NCBI GenBank assembly: GCA_016508695.1
Contig: VNKQ01000015.1
Location: 1,240,001-1,304,000 of the forward strand
From: Hyphodiscus hymeniophilus
Taxonomy: Eukaryota; Ascomycota; Leotiomycetes; Helotiales; Hyphodiscaceae
DNA: 64,000 nucleotides
Direction of reading: 5' to 3'
In this document: positions 45,066-57,500 of the stretch, piece by piece
How positions within the stretch are numbered: the stretch's first letter is position 1
Layout of the letters: every line of letters begins with the position of its first letter
Position numbers and translations under genes: made by a program
The notes under the pieces: generated by a model
Told to the model about the DNA's origin: nothing
Seen by the model: the letters and a program-made list of their open reading frames with translations, nothing else
Databases searched by the model: none

Positions 45066-46955
45066 ATGGCGGCATCCGCACCAGCCATTGCCAGCTTGTA
45101 CCAGCCTCTGAGTACTGAAGACTATGAGATTCGCCTGCTTACGCTGTTGCCTGGGGAGTTCGACTCTTCCATGATTTCCTGCACCTTTGCACATATGTCA
45201 TTAAACGAAATCATTATTATGAAGCCCTGTCATACGCTTGGGGCAATGCCAGCGTCACTGAGACTATCCTAGTGAACGGCAATGAATGGCAGGCCACTAG
45301 GAATCTAGTAGCAGCTCTACGGCAGCTGCGATCTCAAGAGCCCAGAACGCTATGGGTGGATGCTATTTGTATCAACCAAGCCAACAAACCCGCTGCTAGG
45401 GAAGAGCGCGCTTTGCAGTTGCGGTGGATGAATCAGATATTCTCGGCAGCCACCAGTGTTATTGCCTGGGTCGGTACAGAGGATGCAAGTAGCAACAGGG
45501 TGTTTGACTTGATGAGAAATGAGGCAGAATCATTCACTCCTTGAATCTGTCAAGAAAGATATAATAAGTCGTGAAAATCGGAAGGCACGCGATGTGTTCT
45601 TTGCAAGGCCATACTGGCGCCGTGTATGGATTGTTCAAGAATTGGCTATGGCTAAGATATTATGGGTGCAGTGCGGACTACGCAAGACATTATGGAAGAA
45701 CCTTCGACCGATATTAGGAAACGCAAAACTTGTCGATTTTAATCGCTTCCGCGATTCCGTGCAACAAAACCAACCGATAACATTGCTTGACGGCCCTATT
45801 TGAGACTAGGACTTCTCGCGCGACAGTGCCAATGGATAAAGTATATGCTCTGCTTGGGCTGGCCAGCGATGGTCCCACAATTATTCCTCGTCCAACATAC
45901 AAATGGCCCGTGGAAACTGTTCTTACGGGTATGACGAGGATTATGCTTGAGAAGAAGAAATGTTTGGACCTTATTACTCTCAAGCTGCCTGTCAGTAATC
46001 ACGCGGGTTTGCCCTCTTGGGTTCCGGATTGGACTGAGCTAGACAGAGCAATAGGACCGGGGCAACCCTCTTGGGTTTCGGATTGGACTGAGCTGGACAG
46101 AGCAGGACCGGGCCAAGAAAGACGTATTTCCTCCCCCGAAAATGAGTATATTCATCTTCGATTCTACGGGAACGCGCTTGAGGTGCGTGGAAGGCGCCTG
46201 CACACAATTGACGGCGTAACAAGCTCTATTTATGATGGCCGACAAATTACTCCCATGACTCAACCCTCTCAGAGAGGCAACAAGCAAATTATGTCCAAGA
46301 GCCAATTCTGGGCGCTACTATCCATGCGTGCGTTTCCTTCTGGTAGCGATAAACTGCGGCTAGCACAAACAAGCGATATCTGCTCCCCTGATGGCGAGCA
46401 ACTTATCAATCAGCAATTTCCAGCTCTGGCAGCCTGGCTTCAAACAAACAAGGAGCTCGAGATGGGTGGCAAACAACTAGGGTCATATTTCGAACCAGTG
46501 TCTCCAGAAATGCTCCCGAAGATTCAGTCCTCAAAGGAATAGGTTTTGTTGCAAAGGTTTATGCTACTCCTGTCTGGGCAGGAAAGACGCTTTTCGGAAA
46601 GCGAAGGCGACCTCTGAAAGAATGGTACGATGATATTGACGATACTCTCTGGAAGCAGCCCAAATTCTCAGATCTCGGACTAGAGCGTTTCCTACAATGG
46701 GCTCAAGGAACGTTAGAGCAAGGGCTCAAATTAGTTATAACGACCAGAGGTGTAGTCGGGTTAGCGCCTGCTCGAACACAGAGCAATGATCAAGTCTACC
46801 TCATCGATGGCTGCAGTGTGCCAGTCATACTGAGGAATCGTGAGGGCGGTTTGGAAGTCATTGGTGAAGCTCATTATCTTTCCTCCCTTAAGGGTACAGA
46901 GGCTACTACTACTTTGGAGGAAAGTGGGGCCAAGCATAGATTGACCTTGATATGA
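45066..46955 (+). pseudogene. HET (heterokaryon incompatibility) domain gene with four frame breaks
   Basis: Successive frames give a nearly complete HET protein. N-terminus: YQPLSTEDYEIRLLTLLPGE; HET block 1 YEALSYAWGNASVTETILVN; block 2 LWVDAICINQANKPAAREE with QIFSAATSVIAWVG; block 3 ARPYWRRVWIVQELAMA; then TSRATVPMDKVYALLGLAS; and a C-terminal TRGVVGLAPARTQSNDQVYL domain end. Frame changes needed: near 45203-45208 (one base short in an A run), near 45530 (one extra), near 45795 (one extra) and near 46515 (one short). No splice pairs explain them. HET proteins trigger cell death after fusion of unlike hyphae and evolve fast, so inactive copies are common. An internal 54-bp duplication lies at about 46012-46115. 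The call as a pseudogene rests on four independent breaks. Confidence 0.82.
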
Positions 46956-47041
46956 AGAGGAGTCAAAGAAAATGTAAAAGGTTGGTATGAAAAGAAGCAA
47001 TTCTGTTTGATTTGGTTGTTGTTTATGAATAGGCAGGGAAG

Positions 47042-47556
47042 TCAGGAGAAGCCAAACCCGTATAAATGTGGAATAGGGATGTCAGGGCAAAATTCTTGCA
47101 TCCATACATAGGCTTCCACCCGGAGCTTAGCTTTTCGTCAATGTTGCCAGGGTGTTTGGCTTCAGCAAGCTTGTGTGGCATAGGACAGCGAAACATCAGC
47201 CTCTGAAAGAAGTCCGCCGACCTTATTTCCGCAGTCATACACACATCGAAGCACCCACGAAACCATTGGACCTCCATAACACAAGCATCCTCATCGCGCA
47301 GTCTTAGGTGATGTTGAACAAGACCCTGGATCATTACACACTGATCCCATAGCTCTTGATAAAGCTGTTTCCTTGCTGGAGGGTATGTTGCTTCGTTGAT
47401 GATATTTTCATCTTTCGTGATGGCTGACTTGTATGTAGTGTGCCTCCCATTATCGAGCTCCAGAGCAGCTGTTATGGTGAAAGGGGCATTCCTCGCCGGC
47501 TCTTGGGAGCTTCACAGTTTATTTCGCGCTCTAGACTTGCTGCTGTGCTAGAGCGA
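47042..47556 (-). pseudogene. Truncated APH-like (phosphotransferase/kinase fold) gene fragment
   Basis: Reading minus: LEREINCEAPKSRRGMP (from about 47534), then with a frame change PFTITAALELDNG, TYKSAITKDENI, ATYPPARKQLYQELWDQ, FRCPMPHKLAEAKHPGNIDE, then another frame change to EAYVWMQEFCPDIPIPHLYG and FGFS followed by TGA at 47044-47042. Fungal phosphotransferase-enzyme-family (APH/ChoK-like) proteins have just this N-terminal lobe, including MPHKLAEA and a Trp-rich IPHLYGFGFS segment, but continue for another 300 or more residues with the catalytic loop. Here the gene stops at GFGFS; the catalytic part is absent and the decayed HET gene begins 87 bp beyond. Two frame breaks, in-frame stops upstream and truncation support a pseudogene. 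Family assignment is from remembered consensus. Confidence 0.7.
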
Positions 47557-48220
47557 AATACGGGTTGAAAAATGAAAATTCCGGTAGGGGAAAAGCAGCA
47601 GGTAGAAGACAGGTGGATGAAGGAAGGACCAAAACCTTTCACATCATCTGAGTGTAGATGGCCTTTATGACTCTGTCAATGAGGACGTGGTTCAGAGAGG
47701 TAGGCAGGGATAGCGTTTGAGCGGAGGAATACATGGGTGAGCAAGAGCACAAAAAGTTGTTCTCAGGAGAACCTTTTTGCGACGGTAAAAACAGACGACT
47801 CTTACAGCTACCACCACACGAATTGAGCTACGAAGATGATTGCGACACCACAGGTCCACAATCGAATGCGGCAAAGATACTATTTGTGCACGGGATGAAG
47901 GTTTTTATTATTTCGTCGGTACGAATAAAGTATCTCCAAAGTCGAATCGCCCAAAGGCAGTTCCATTCTGTGTTGCTCGGATACATACAGTGGCTGACTT
48001 CTCCATAACTTGGCTGGGATTTGAGGGTCAAATGTTGTTGACTGATGGAGTGGGCGAGCATGCCTCCATGCTAATCTCTGCCGTACCAAATTGCTAGATC
48101 CTGGTTGGAGGCTCCGCATTGATGGCTAACGAAGCCTGGATTCCTTGCCCTCGATTTGCTTCAGATATGACATCGTCAAATAATCCTGCAGATGAAGGCT
48201 TTCCCAGGTCGTCACCATGT
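47557..48220. other. Intergenic, possibly containing coding debris
   Basis: Short plus-strand frames around 47733-48008 and 47840-48097 read protein-like stretches in two different frames (FSGEPFCDGKNRRLLQLPPH and EGFYYFVGTNKVSPKSNR), but I do not recognise a family and the minus strand is also open. Confidence 0.35.
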
Positions 48221-49388
48221 TCATCTTGGCGGCCCAAAGACCGTAACGGTCCCATCAGTTCCAGCACAGCACCATTGATCACCTCTCCCTTCCTCTTTCC
48301 ATGCCAAGCAACTGATGACGTTCCTCCGCTCTCTTTCTTTTCCATCGCTGCCAACCTTCTTCTTGCCGGCGCCCTTCGATCCAGGTACGCTGATTCTCTC
48401 AACAATGTTCCCACTCAAAGTATCCCAAATCAGTACCTCTCCATTATCCCCCTTGACATCCTCATTTCCACAGAGCACCCATCTCTCGTTCGCCCCGAAT
48501 GCACTCCGGACTCTGAATTCCTCATTCTTATAACCCTCCCCTTTATAACTCTTCAGCAATCCCCCACCGTCCCTATCCATCAACCTAACACTCGAATCTA
48601 ATCCACCAACAAGGATGCCCTTCCCATCCCTCGTCCTCTGCAAACTCGTAACACTCGTCCCCGCAACATCCGTCTCCATTCTGCCCATCCTCAAATCATA
48701 ATACCTAATCCTCCCATCCACACTCCCCGTGACGATCTCGAACTCCCCACCCTTCCCCGCTCCATGCCCAGCAAGCACACAGCTCACCGAATCCCTCGCG
48801 TCCTCGAGCACCATGATAGCCTTCGCGTTGTGGCTCTTGACATCCCAGATCCTCACGCTAGCATCAAAGCTCCCACTAACCAACACACTATCCGCCTGCC
48901 CGGCAAACGTCACCGCATTGACTCTCGCAGTATGTCCATTGTTCCCGCCGAAGCGGCGTATTGTCTTCGCGGTCGCTACATCCCAGAGGAAGACAGCGCG
49001 ATCACCGCCAACTGACGCGAAGGAGGCGTTGTCTTGAGCTACGCTTATGTCGAGCACTTCGTAGCCATGCGCGGCGTATGTCTGGATGAGTTGTGTTGGT
49101 TTTGGAGGCGAGAGAGGATTTGTGGAGGTGGGTGCGGGCCGTGAGGGGTTGTATAGGCGGATGGAGCGGTCCGCGGAGCCGGTTAGGATGTAAGTTGATG
49201 GCGAGGAGGAATACGTGAGGGCGTGGACTGGGCCTGGTGTTTGGTATCAGTTGTTGAGTTCGTATTCGTGTGTCTGGATGGAGTAGTGGAGAGGATTTAC
49301 TCCCTTGGTATTGACGAGGGAAAAGGATAGGAGGGAACTTACCGTTCGAGCCGTGAAGTTGTGTTAGGGGATTTGATGGGAATGCCAT
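48221..49388 (-). CDS. WD40-repeat protein, WDR83/MORG1-like
   Basis: Two exons, 49388-49343 and 49233-48221; 1,059 nt, 352 residues. Exon 1 gives MAFPSNPLTQLHGSNG and splices to PVHALTYSSSPSTYILTGSA. A single WD40 propeller fills the protein: TGSADRSIRLYNP, SVGGDRAVFLWDVATAKTIR, VSGSFDASVRIWDVKSHNAK, VTGSVDGRIRYYDLRMGRME, VGGLDSSVRLMDRDGGGLLK, CGNEDVKGDNGEVLIWDTLS and CCAGTDGTVTVFG. The order and length (about 310-350 residues, no other domain) and the KSYKGHxNxEFR-like segment (LLKSYKGEGYKNEEFRVRS) match WDR83/MORG1, a scaffold linked to splicing complexes and MAPK modules. A low-complexity GSKGAGKKKVGSDGKERERR insert lies between the last two blades. Confidence 0.9.
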
Positions 49389-50601
49389 GACGCTCTGCTA
49401 ATCTTCACATCCTCTTTGCGCATGAGGTTATTGTCGGACATGCATCTGCCAATGATACTGCACACTGAGCCGGACCGATATTCAAGTTACCGGGCGGTGA
49501 TTGAAATATCGCGAGTTCGCCAAAAGGGGTGCGGAAAAGTACAATCCGCCCCTTCGCTTGGAAAAAGGTATCTCCGACTGTGTAAGGTTCCAATTGTATA
49601 CCTTACCTGTTTCTTATTGGGTACCGAAAACTGGCGAGTATCGCACCGAATATCACCCATGTCTACCAACGGCATCTTCCATACCTTACCTACGTGAAGA
49701 ACGAAAGGTCGACACGCGGTAGACACGCGGTAGACTCTGCCCAGATAGGTAAACCACTGGCGGTCTTACTCTTGGGCCACTCTCCAAATAGATTTCAGCG
49801 GCCTTGTGCATTTGCTATTCGGCGCATTCAAGTACCGCTTGGCGGAGACCCCCTTATCACCTGACTGTTGCTACCCGACACCCGACGCTCGCCGCCCAGC
49901 TTATCCCAGCCATCTCTTTTTAGCCTAATAGCCTACTCCCGACGGCCTCCCACTCTTTGCCTTAGTTCCCAATCCGAACTTAATAGACGAGGGATCAGCA
50001 TGAGCTAGGCACTTAGTGGGATAGAGAGGGAAGGTTACTTTCTTCTAGTCGTTCCCGGCAGCGGTAGTTACAGACTTCTTCTCCGTAGGTGTTTACCGAG
50101 GCGTGGGGCGCTTCGCCGAGCAATGAAGACTGACGAGGGTGGCGGACTTAGGAAGGGCCACAGGACTAAAACTCGTACCTCCACAGTCCACAGCCAATAC
50201 TAGCGACTTTCTTTATTGCTAAGTTACCTCTTGGGGCTTTCCGAGTTGAAATGGAGGGGCTACTGGCACGTGATCTCGGTCCCGAGAGGTGAGGGGGTAG
50301 ATAGGGGGATTTGGGTGCGGTATCTGGTTGATAGGTGGTGTCCTTATGAGCCAGAGGTGAGTTGGTGAGTTGGTAGATTCTTAAGATCAAGAAGAGAAGT
50401 TTGAGGACGTAGGAGGTGAGAGATGTCTTGAGTGTCTGTTGTACTAGCATTATATATCTATCTGCTCCATATGCAAGTTATGGCAAAGCCATATATAATC
50501 GCCCTCAGTATTGTACAAGTCTCCTAGAGTGTATCCTCCTAGACCAACGCCATATATACCATTCCCATGCAGTCGTATCATCTAGATCTCGGAACATGTC
50601 G
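49389..50601. other. Intergenic, no gene recognised
   Basis: Upstream region of the WD40 gene plus 3' flank of the large C6 factor. It contains a short perfect tandem, ACACGCGGTAG twice, at 49713-49735. No motif-bearing frames. Confidence 0.45.
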
Positions 50602-53587
50602 TTAAGCGTAAACACAATCGTAATCTCTCGCGAACGTCTTCTCCATCGGCTCGCGCATATCGAAAACCCCTTCTCGAACTTCTCTGGCCGCCGCCATAAC
50701 ATTGTGGCTTTGGAATCCAATAGCTCCTGCTCCACCGTGCTCATTCTCGAGCCCTGCAAGCTGGGTCAAGTCTCTGACTCGTTGTAGAACAAGCGCTTGC
50801 TGAGTTCTTGCACTCTGCCAAAAGGACGCAAGGTCGGCGAGGATCGAAAGTGCCCCGCTGAACGAGCTAAGTCGAGCGGGCAGTGTCGCAAGTGTGACTC
50901 TCGCCGTGAGGATGTCGATCGCGGAAATGATTGAATATCCAACGAAAGGAGACGACAACTTGTTCGTGGACTTGCTCAGCTCGCCTGGGACGTTGGGAAT
51001 CGGTAGAGGAGTACGTCGAGCTGTGAGGGTCTCCAAGATCGCCATGAGCGTCTCGGCGTGCTGTTGAGCAACAGAGATATGATGGGCGATTTGTGAAGTG
51101 CTCAGAGTGGAGTGTTGCATATATCGATTCAATTTCATCGCGGTGGTATGATACACTGTATGCATGGTCATAAACGTCCCAAGCCTTCCATTTCTTGAGG
51201 CTTTTTGTAGGCTCTCGGTGGTATATTGATAGCACGTCGGGAGTGAGTCCTTCCATGCATGCAAACGTAGTGTCGCCGTCTCGTAAAACGTGGTGAAAGC
51301 GGTATTATTAGTCGCTGGGACAGGTTGTTGTGTGGTGCGATAGATGTGCGCCATTACTTCTCCCCAAATCGTACAGATGTTAATAAGATATGCCATAGAG
51401 CCAACTGTCCAATTAGTGTTTTGGATAGGCGAGCAGCTCGGATCGAAGTATGGATTCTGAACATCTCGTTGCGACTCGAAGCTTATGGAGTCGCAAGGAA
51501 GTCGCAAGAAAACATCTTCGGGCTGGATGATGCTGAAGTTGCCGGAGCAGAAACCATTGAAGCGATCCATGAGGTAACAGCACCAGAAGGTTCGTCTCCT
51601 GCATTCAGCGTACCCAGCACGATTCAGGCCGTAGGGGAAAGTCTTGAGGTGAGAGTCTTCGCTCTTCTCAAACTCAATGTTTAGCCTCAGTCCACTAGCC
51701 GCTCTGACAGCTGCTCCACAAGCATCCCAAGAGTCGTTGGGGTTGTTGACTGCGAAGTAATACATCGCAAGAATCATTCGAGCTTGTACCAATTGAAGGC
51801 TAAAATGGCGGTTATCGCAAGCATACCGAGAAATGGAGGAATACCGAACGCCTAATTCCCTATGTTCCGGCTTCGAAGAAAACAATGTGCCGAATGCGAG
51901 AACCGTGTAAATGAGCATCAAATCATCAAGTGACTTCTCGCTCCCCGTCAATGCCCAAGCCGTGAACGGACCTTCGGGAAGCATGCAATAAGCAGTATCT
52001 GGAATATGTTTGAAGAAGACAGCTATGAGCTCTGTAATCAGGGCGGGTTGCGTCGTATAAGGATTTACTTGCCAATCCCGGAGAACGTTATGCTCAATTG
52101 GACTGTTGACAGTATCCAGCCACACTTTTGAAGGTGATGTTGGTTCCAAGACAGAGACTTGAGGGGAAGCTTCCGAGGCAACCGGAGTGAAATCAGCGTA
52201 GCCAGTTCGCTGGCGTTTTGCGGGGTGGGCGTCTGATTCGGGTGTTGCTCGGCGCAGAGTCTGTCGAGGGGAGACAGACGGGCTGTTCTCACTACGTTCA
52301 ATCTTGAATAATTCGTTATCAGTCCTTGAAGAAAGAGGTCGTGGAATCAGGTCTTCAGGATCGGCTGGGGGAGTATCTGGTGAGCCTTGACCACCACGAG
52401 GACTGTTTTCTATTTAGCGAAACCCTTTCCAAATTGGTGCTGATAACTCACGCATTTTTGAACTTGCAAATACGACCAAACTTCTCGCATTGGACGCAGC
52501 GAGGGTAGTCTGGGTCGCACTTGATCTTCTTCTCTCTGCAAGTAATGCAAGCGATTGCCAACCTCTTTCTTGGTCTCCCAGCTTTCGTGACGCCCCAGTG
52601 GGCATTGACAATCTCACCATCAATGACTGTCTTGCAATGGGTTCCATCATCGTAGAAGTAACACATTCCCTCGCCCTGTACTTCGGCCTGTCGAACAAAT
52701 CGAGGCAGGAACTGAGTTCCGGTCCATATTTTTGGTCCGAGTCCATCCTTAGTCGTCGAAGGCTCTCCTGCAACCGTGCTTGCAGGCGTGGGTATATAGT
52801 TGGATGTTACAGTAGTACTGCGGGCTTGATCATGGTGGGATAGTCTGGAATCCTGTTCTGGTCTGTGAGATTGATGTGTATGAGGACGGTGCTCTGAGAG
52901 TGGCCTGAAGGAAGAGGATGTGTCTCGTGCGAAGTAATCTGGAGCAGATGCTACAGAGCGAGGTGACCATCCCGAAGGATGTTGACTCCTTGGTGTATCC
53001 ATCGCTCCGTACTGATATTCGTATCTAGGAGACTCAGGTCTTCCTCCGGCTGGGGTAGGACGCGAAGCAGAAGGAAGCCCTAGTCTCTCACCAGGCTCAG
53101 GTTTTGAGTTATATGAATACTGCCGTGATGCGCCAGGTCTTTGAAAGTAAGAAGTATCGTAAGACCTTTCTGCATGGAGTGGCGTTGCGGGTTGGTGTGC
53201 ATCGAGAGGAGACACAGCAGGAAACACTGGACTGTGACGATCAGAATATGGAGACTGAGCTGGTCGAATTGGATGTGATGAAGAAGACCCAAACAAGCTA
53301 CTGAGCGGCGGCAGTTGTTCTCTTGGTGGGTTTTGACTCATTTCTGGTCTCTTTGTATACATCTCTCCAACCTTTGGAAGTGGGGCTCCGAAGGGTACCT
53401 TTTCGTGTTCATACATAGGTGAACGAGGCTCCCCGATACTTCTTGCGTGAGGTTGGTTTAGGCCCGAATCGATGAATATTGTTCGACACTCTTGAGATGA
53501 ATAGGCTTTGTTGACAGTCCTTGGGCCGTATGAAGAGGAACGCTCATGTATGGGCGCGATGAGGGGCCGGGTGTATATCTGGGTCAT
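50602..53587 (-). CDS. Large Zn2Cys6 transcription factor with an extended N-terminal module
   Basis: Two exons, 53587-52452 and 52402-50602; 2,937 nt, 978 residues from ATG at 53587 (MTQIYTRPLIAPIHERSS); the frame continues upstream but only with non-ATG codons. The first 270 residues are Ser/Pro/His-rich and disordered. A conserved-looking segment follows (FLPRFVRQAEVQGEGMCYFY, DDGTHCKTVIDGEIVNAHWG, VTKAGRPRKR), directly joined to the C6 cluster CITCREKKIKCDPDYPRCVQCEKFGRIC at about residues 347-374. The second exon begins NAPRGGQGSPDTPP, has a basic AKRQRTGY, and contains the fungal-specific regulatory domain: VFFKHIPDTAYCMLPEG, CRRRTFWCCYLMDRFNGFCS and LPCDSISFE. It should be a nuclear DNA-binding regulator; targets are unknown. 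No lesion. Confidence 0.92.
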
Positions 53588-56500
53588 GTTCGAAAGGTTG
53601 TGGGCCGTATTCAGAGGGAAGGACACATGGAAAAGATATTGGCTCCTCCTCGGGTGCAGGTCGCCAAGCGGCACAGTTACGCTCTTGATTGACTATTTCT
53701 GGAAGGCTGAAATTGCATCGACGGCCGGTTGAATCCAGCTGGATTTCCAACAATGGAATTGATTTGTTTCCGTGGCGGCAGTCGCAGTGAAGTGCCGTCT
53801 GTCCCGATTTGCGCTGTGGACTGGAATGGGTGGGATTTTTAAAATCTGAGAGGCTCGGGTAGGTAACACACGACGATACGGAAGAATACGTCCAGATATG
53901 CATACAGTCACACATGTAGGTGTGTAGGTTAAGTATGTCGGTAGTGGAAGAATGGAAGGTGTGGCTCATGCTGTTGACCGTTAGTTCGGTCGAACCCATT
54001 CTTCTGGAAACGGCACCTCTTGCAAGGGCGACGATGGTGGTCTAAGCAGACGGCTGGGAGTAGAATGCTGCCGTCACAGCGGAGGGCTCCAAGGATCATG
54101 GGCTGGTTCATGCACAACGGCCCCATAGTGCGAAGCAATAAGTGGGAGGTAATCCAGAGCAAGGGTATGTTTGGGAACGGTGCGGTATTGGCTAGTCAGG
54201 AAATGGGGTCCCAGTCGGACACTACTATTTGGCACGCGTAAAGATAATATAGTAGACAACAAAACAGTAGCTGAGAAGTGTGCTTAGATAGTACTTGAAC
54301 TAGAGTAATTGAGCCACAAGCCTCATCAAAGTGTCGATTATCCGTAGAGTGTACATTGACTGAGAGCGGCGATTTCCAAAGTGCTCGGTTAGCAACCACC
54401 ATGGACAACCATCCTCCAACTCGTACCGGCACTGCGAGGATAAGACCATTGTTTCATTATTAGGATACCCCAAATACAATGAACCCTACGGTGTGGGGTA
54501 AAATGATGCCAGAATTGATCGGAAGCTGCCAGTAGTGTTGAATGCTCTGTCTCAGATGAAATTAGCGTTCGTCGGTGGCAGAATCTGCACCAAGCTCTTA
54601 AAGAGGAAGGCATGGTAGGATGACCGTAAATAATATTGCTTGAGCAGTGTACGGAGGTACACCGTACATAACGCTAGAGCCTCCCCGTGGTAGTGGAACT
54701 GTTTGCATGGGATTATTTGAGATGATGGGTAATGGCCCCACACACCGTCAGAAGGGTGCTCGGCAACAGTCAACCGAAGGTAATGACTCCGTAGACTTTA
54801 GTAATATTTGTGCAACATGTATATATCGACATGACCACCGCTTTCCAGAAGTAGGATTGTATCCGAGAGCACAAGTATACGTAGGTGCGCTCCTGATGCA
54901 GGGATATACGAAAGTCCATGCCTCCATTCCCCGTCGACGCCAAGCCATAGTAGAGCGAAGTAGCTACTTGGCAACCGGCCAGCCACACGCCAGCTAGATT
55001 GCTGGGGAAGCGTCTGGAGCTTGCTTCGAGACCAGACTTTGCAAACGAGGGAAACGTGACGAAAGCCACAGATAACGCTTCAAAAGCTAAATACCTAGCT
55101 CCACGTAGGGGAATATGCGATTCACTCAGCTGAAATCGAAGCAGATCATTGTGGTCCAAATCTGGGTCCGGGAATTCTTTAATTTTGATTGTTCGAAAAA
55201 TATTATTGACTTGGATCTTGTGGTCTATTTTTGCCCCTTATTGCAACATTGGATCGGGTACATATTCTTCTTAGCGAACACTCTAATCCGAAATGGGAAA
55301 TACACACAGCCTAGCCATCAGTTTTTACGCACTTACTTGCCCTTTTGTGAGAGATGACTCTGTATGATATTTACGGCTAACGGGTGTTGGCTTCTGAGTA
55401 ATGATGAGATGTCATAACACATCATCTCTCAGTCTCTGATTCCAGAAATACTAGAGATAGCCCTCCCGAAGTTTATCCTTGGTAACGTTCCGCTGAGCCC
55501 TGGTCAGTGACCACCCAAGCGATGATCCCACCAAGCTCGATGTGGATGTACCCCGAGGAGACCAAACCACTTGAAGACTGGGACACGTGTGGATCTCCAA
55601 AAGTGCCGATCATGTTATTTGACAGCACAACCACCAGAGATTCCAACGAAAAGCCAAGAGGCTTTAGCTCCCGGAGGATCATTGCCAACCAGGAAGAGCT
55701 TCGAACTCTAATCCTTGAGAGCACATGGCGATGCAAATAATCTGAAGCGCTCGAAGCGGGACTGAAGCAACCGACGTCGTCCTTCGTTACTGCAACCTTC
55801 CTCTGCAAATTTGCGTGCGTTACCGAGTTCATCAGAGTACGGGGCCACTACTAGGGGCTATTTACTGTACTCAAATCTTGACCCGGTGCTGACGCAAAAC
55901 AAAAGAACTCATTGGGGATTTCGAAAGCCCTCAGATGACCCGACACAACAATACTGATGACAAATGACCGAGATTATCAGCCCACGAATAAGACAAGAAA
56001 GATCTGGATAACTTAAAATGTTGACACCATCCCAATACGGAGGCTACTCTCATGGAAGGAGTTTTCCACAGTACCGAGTCAACCAATGACCGCCGACCGT
56101 CCCCAGACCCAACAATGCTAGATGTGGAACTACTTGCATATCACTACACAGTCCCGCAGACGGGCCGTAGCCAACTCGCAAACTCAACCAAATGAGGAAA
56201 GTCTCGTTTCGCTCCAGGGGTATCATAACAAATCCATGCGCTTGTTGCGATTCGCCATGCCTTTGATCGACGGGGCGATGTGATATGGATAGGCGCGATA
56301 ATCGTCGATCACATCATCTCACTACTCCGTTACGGAGTAGCCAAAGTATCTATCTATATGCCGACCGTATAGAATCACATTACCGGACATGGATCCCTCA
56401 GACCCGCTTCTTCTGGATTCCCGACTGTGCCACAGTGCTGCAGGAACAAGCGCCATCTGCATGGGTGAGCATCTGCAGGCAATTTGGGGAATTCACTTGG

Positions 56501-57500
56501 GACCCTCCGTAATCCCAGATCGTTCAAGGGTGCCACGATAAACATCGATAAGGTGCCGCCGGCGAAAGTGTGCCGGATGGTCACACGGGAGAAGTGAAGT
56601 ACCGTAAGACAACAGCATAGGCGAGGCAAAGGCTCTCCGCGCTGTACGAAAGATCAACCAACCCTGTTTCCGCGTGAGCGAAATGGCGTTGCTGGGCGTG
56701 GTGCAACCTGCAAGCTGCACTCTCATCAATCAATAATAATCTGGTGCTCACTGCTGAGCCAACACCCACTATTGGCTGCCCAATCAACATCTACCACCCA
56801 CAATCGGTACGAGAGTTCGGATCGGTTGTTGGGGACTCACTCTCAAACCTCAGCGCTACTGCAGCGGAGCGGCATTTGATATTCACTCCGATACCCGCCT
56901 TCCTCATACGTACAGTCCGTGATTATTGATCCAGTGGCACCGGCATTCGAGTTCGTCTGGATCTTATCCGCTGTGATATCGATGCCCAAGCCAACCTTGG
57001 ATAGCATGGGGCGGCCGTGCTCAGACTCAGAGAGAGTCAAAGTGAGCCCATGGCCACAGTCAAATCATGCATGCAGTTGCAGGCCGTGACAGTTTCGGTA
57101 CCGGGGCCCCTTTTCCCAACCTTTCTTTGAAGTGCGATACCGTAGCACCATGAACTTCGTGCTACGCAGAATGTGGAAGTATTCGATGCTTGCTGGAACG
57201 CACTCTGAGTGGACTACTTACGAGTTTCCCAGGGGAAGCGAGTCAATTCTTCGGCAAAGCTCCCACATCCCCTGTCATGCACAAAATGCTAATAATAGGC
57301 TCCACGTTGCAGATGACATAGACGAATACCAGAGACTGGGTAAGTTGTTCAAATGCTGGCCGACCGATGCGTGATATTACCGCCTTAGCCTTGGTAGCCA
57401 TCGATGTTCAATTGCGAAGAGGGCAACACTCCAAAAATCATGAATGGGTTCAATTATCTAGATTTTCATTCGTCCATGGTCTATCTGTTCGATACACGTT
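53588..57500. other. Gene-poor region, first part
   Basis: About 3.9 kb with no recognisable gene on either strand. The frames present (longest near 54770-55159 and 55473-55832, minus) carry no motifs and overlap equally open frames on the other strand. Bases 53588-53950 probably hold the promoter and 5' UTR of the C6 factor. Composition is not strikingly AT-rich, so it does not look like a heavily RIP-mutated transposon. Confidence 0.45.
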
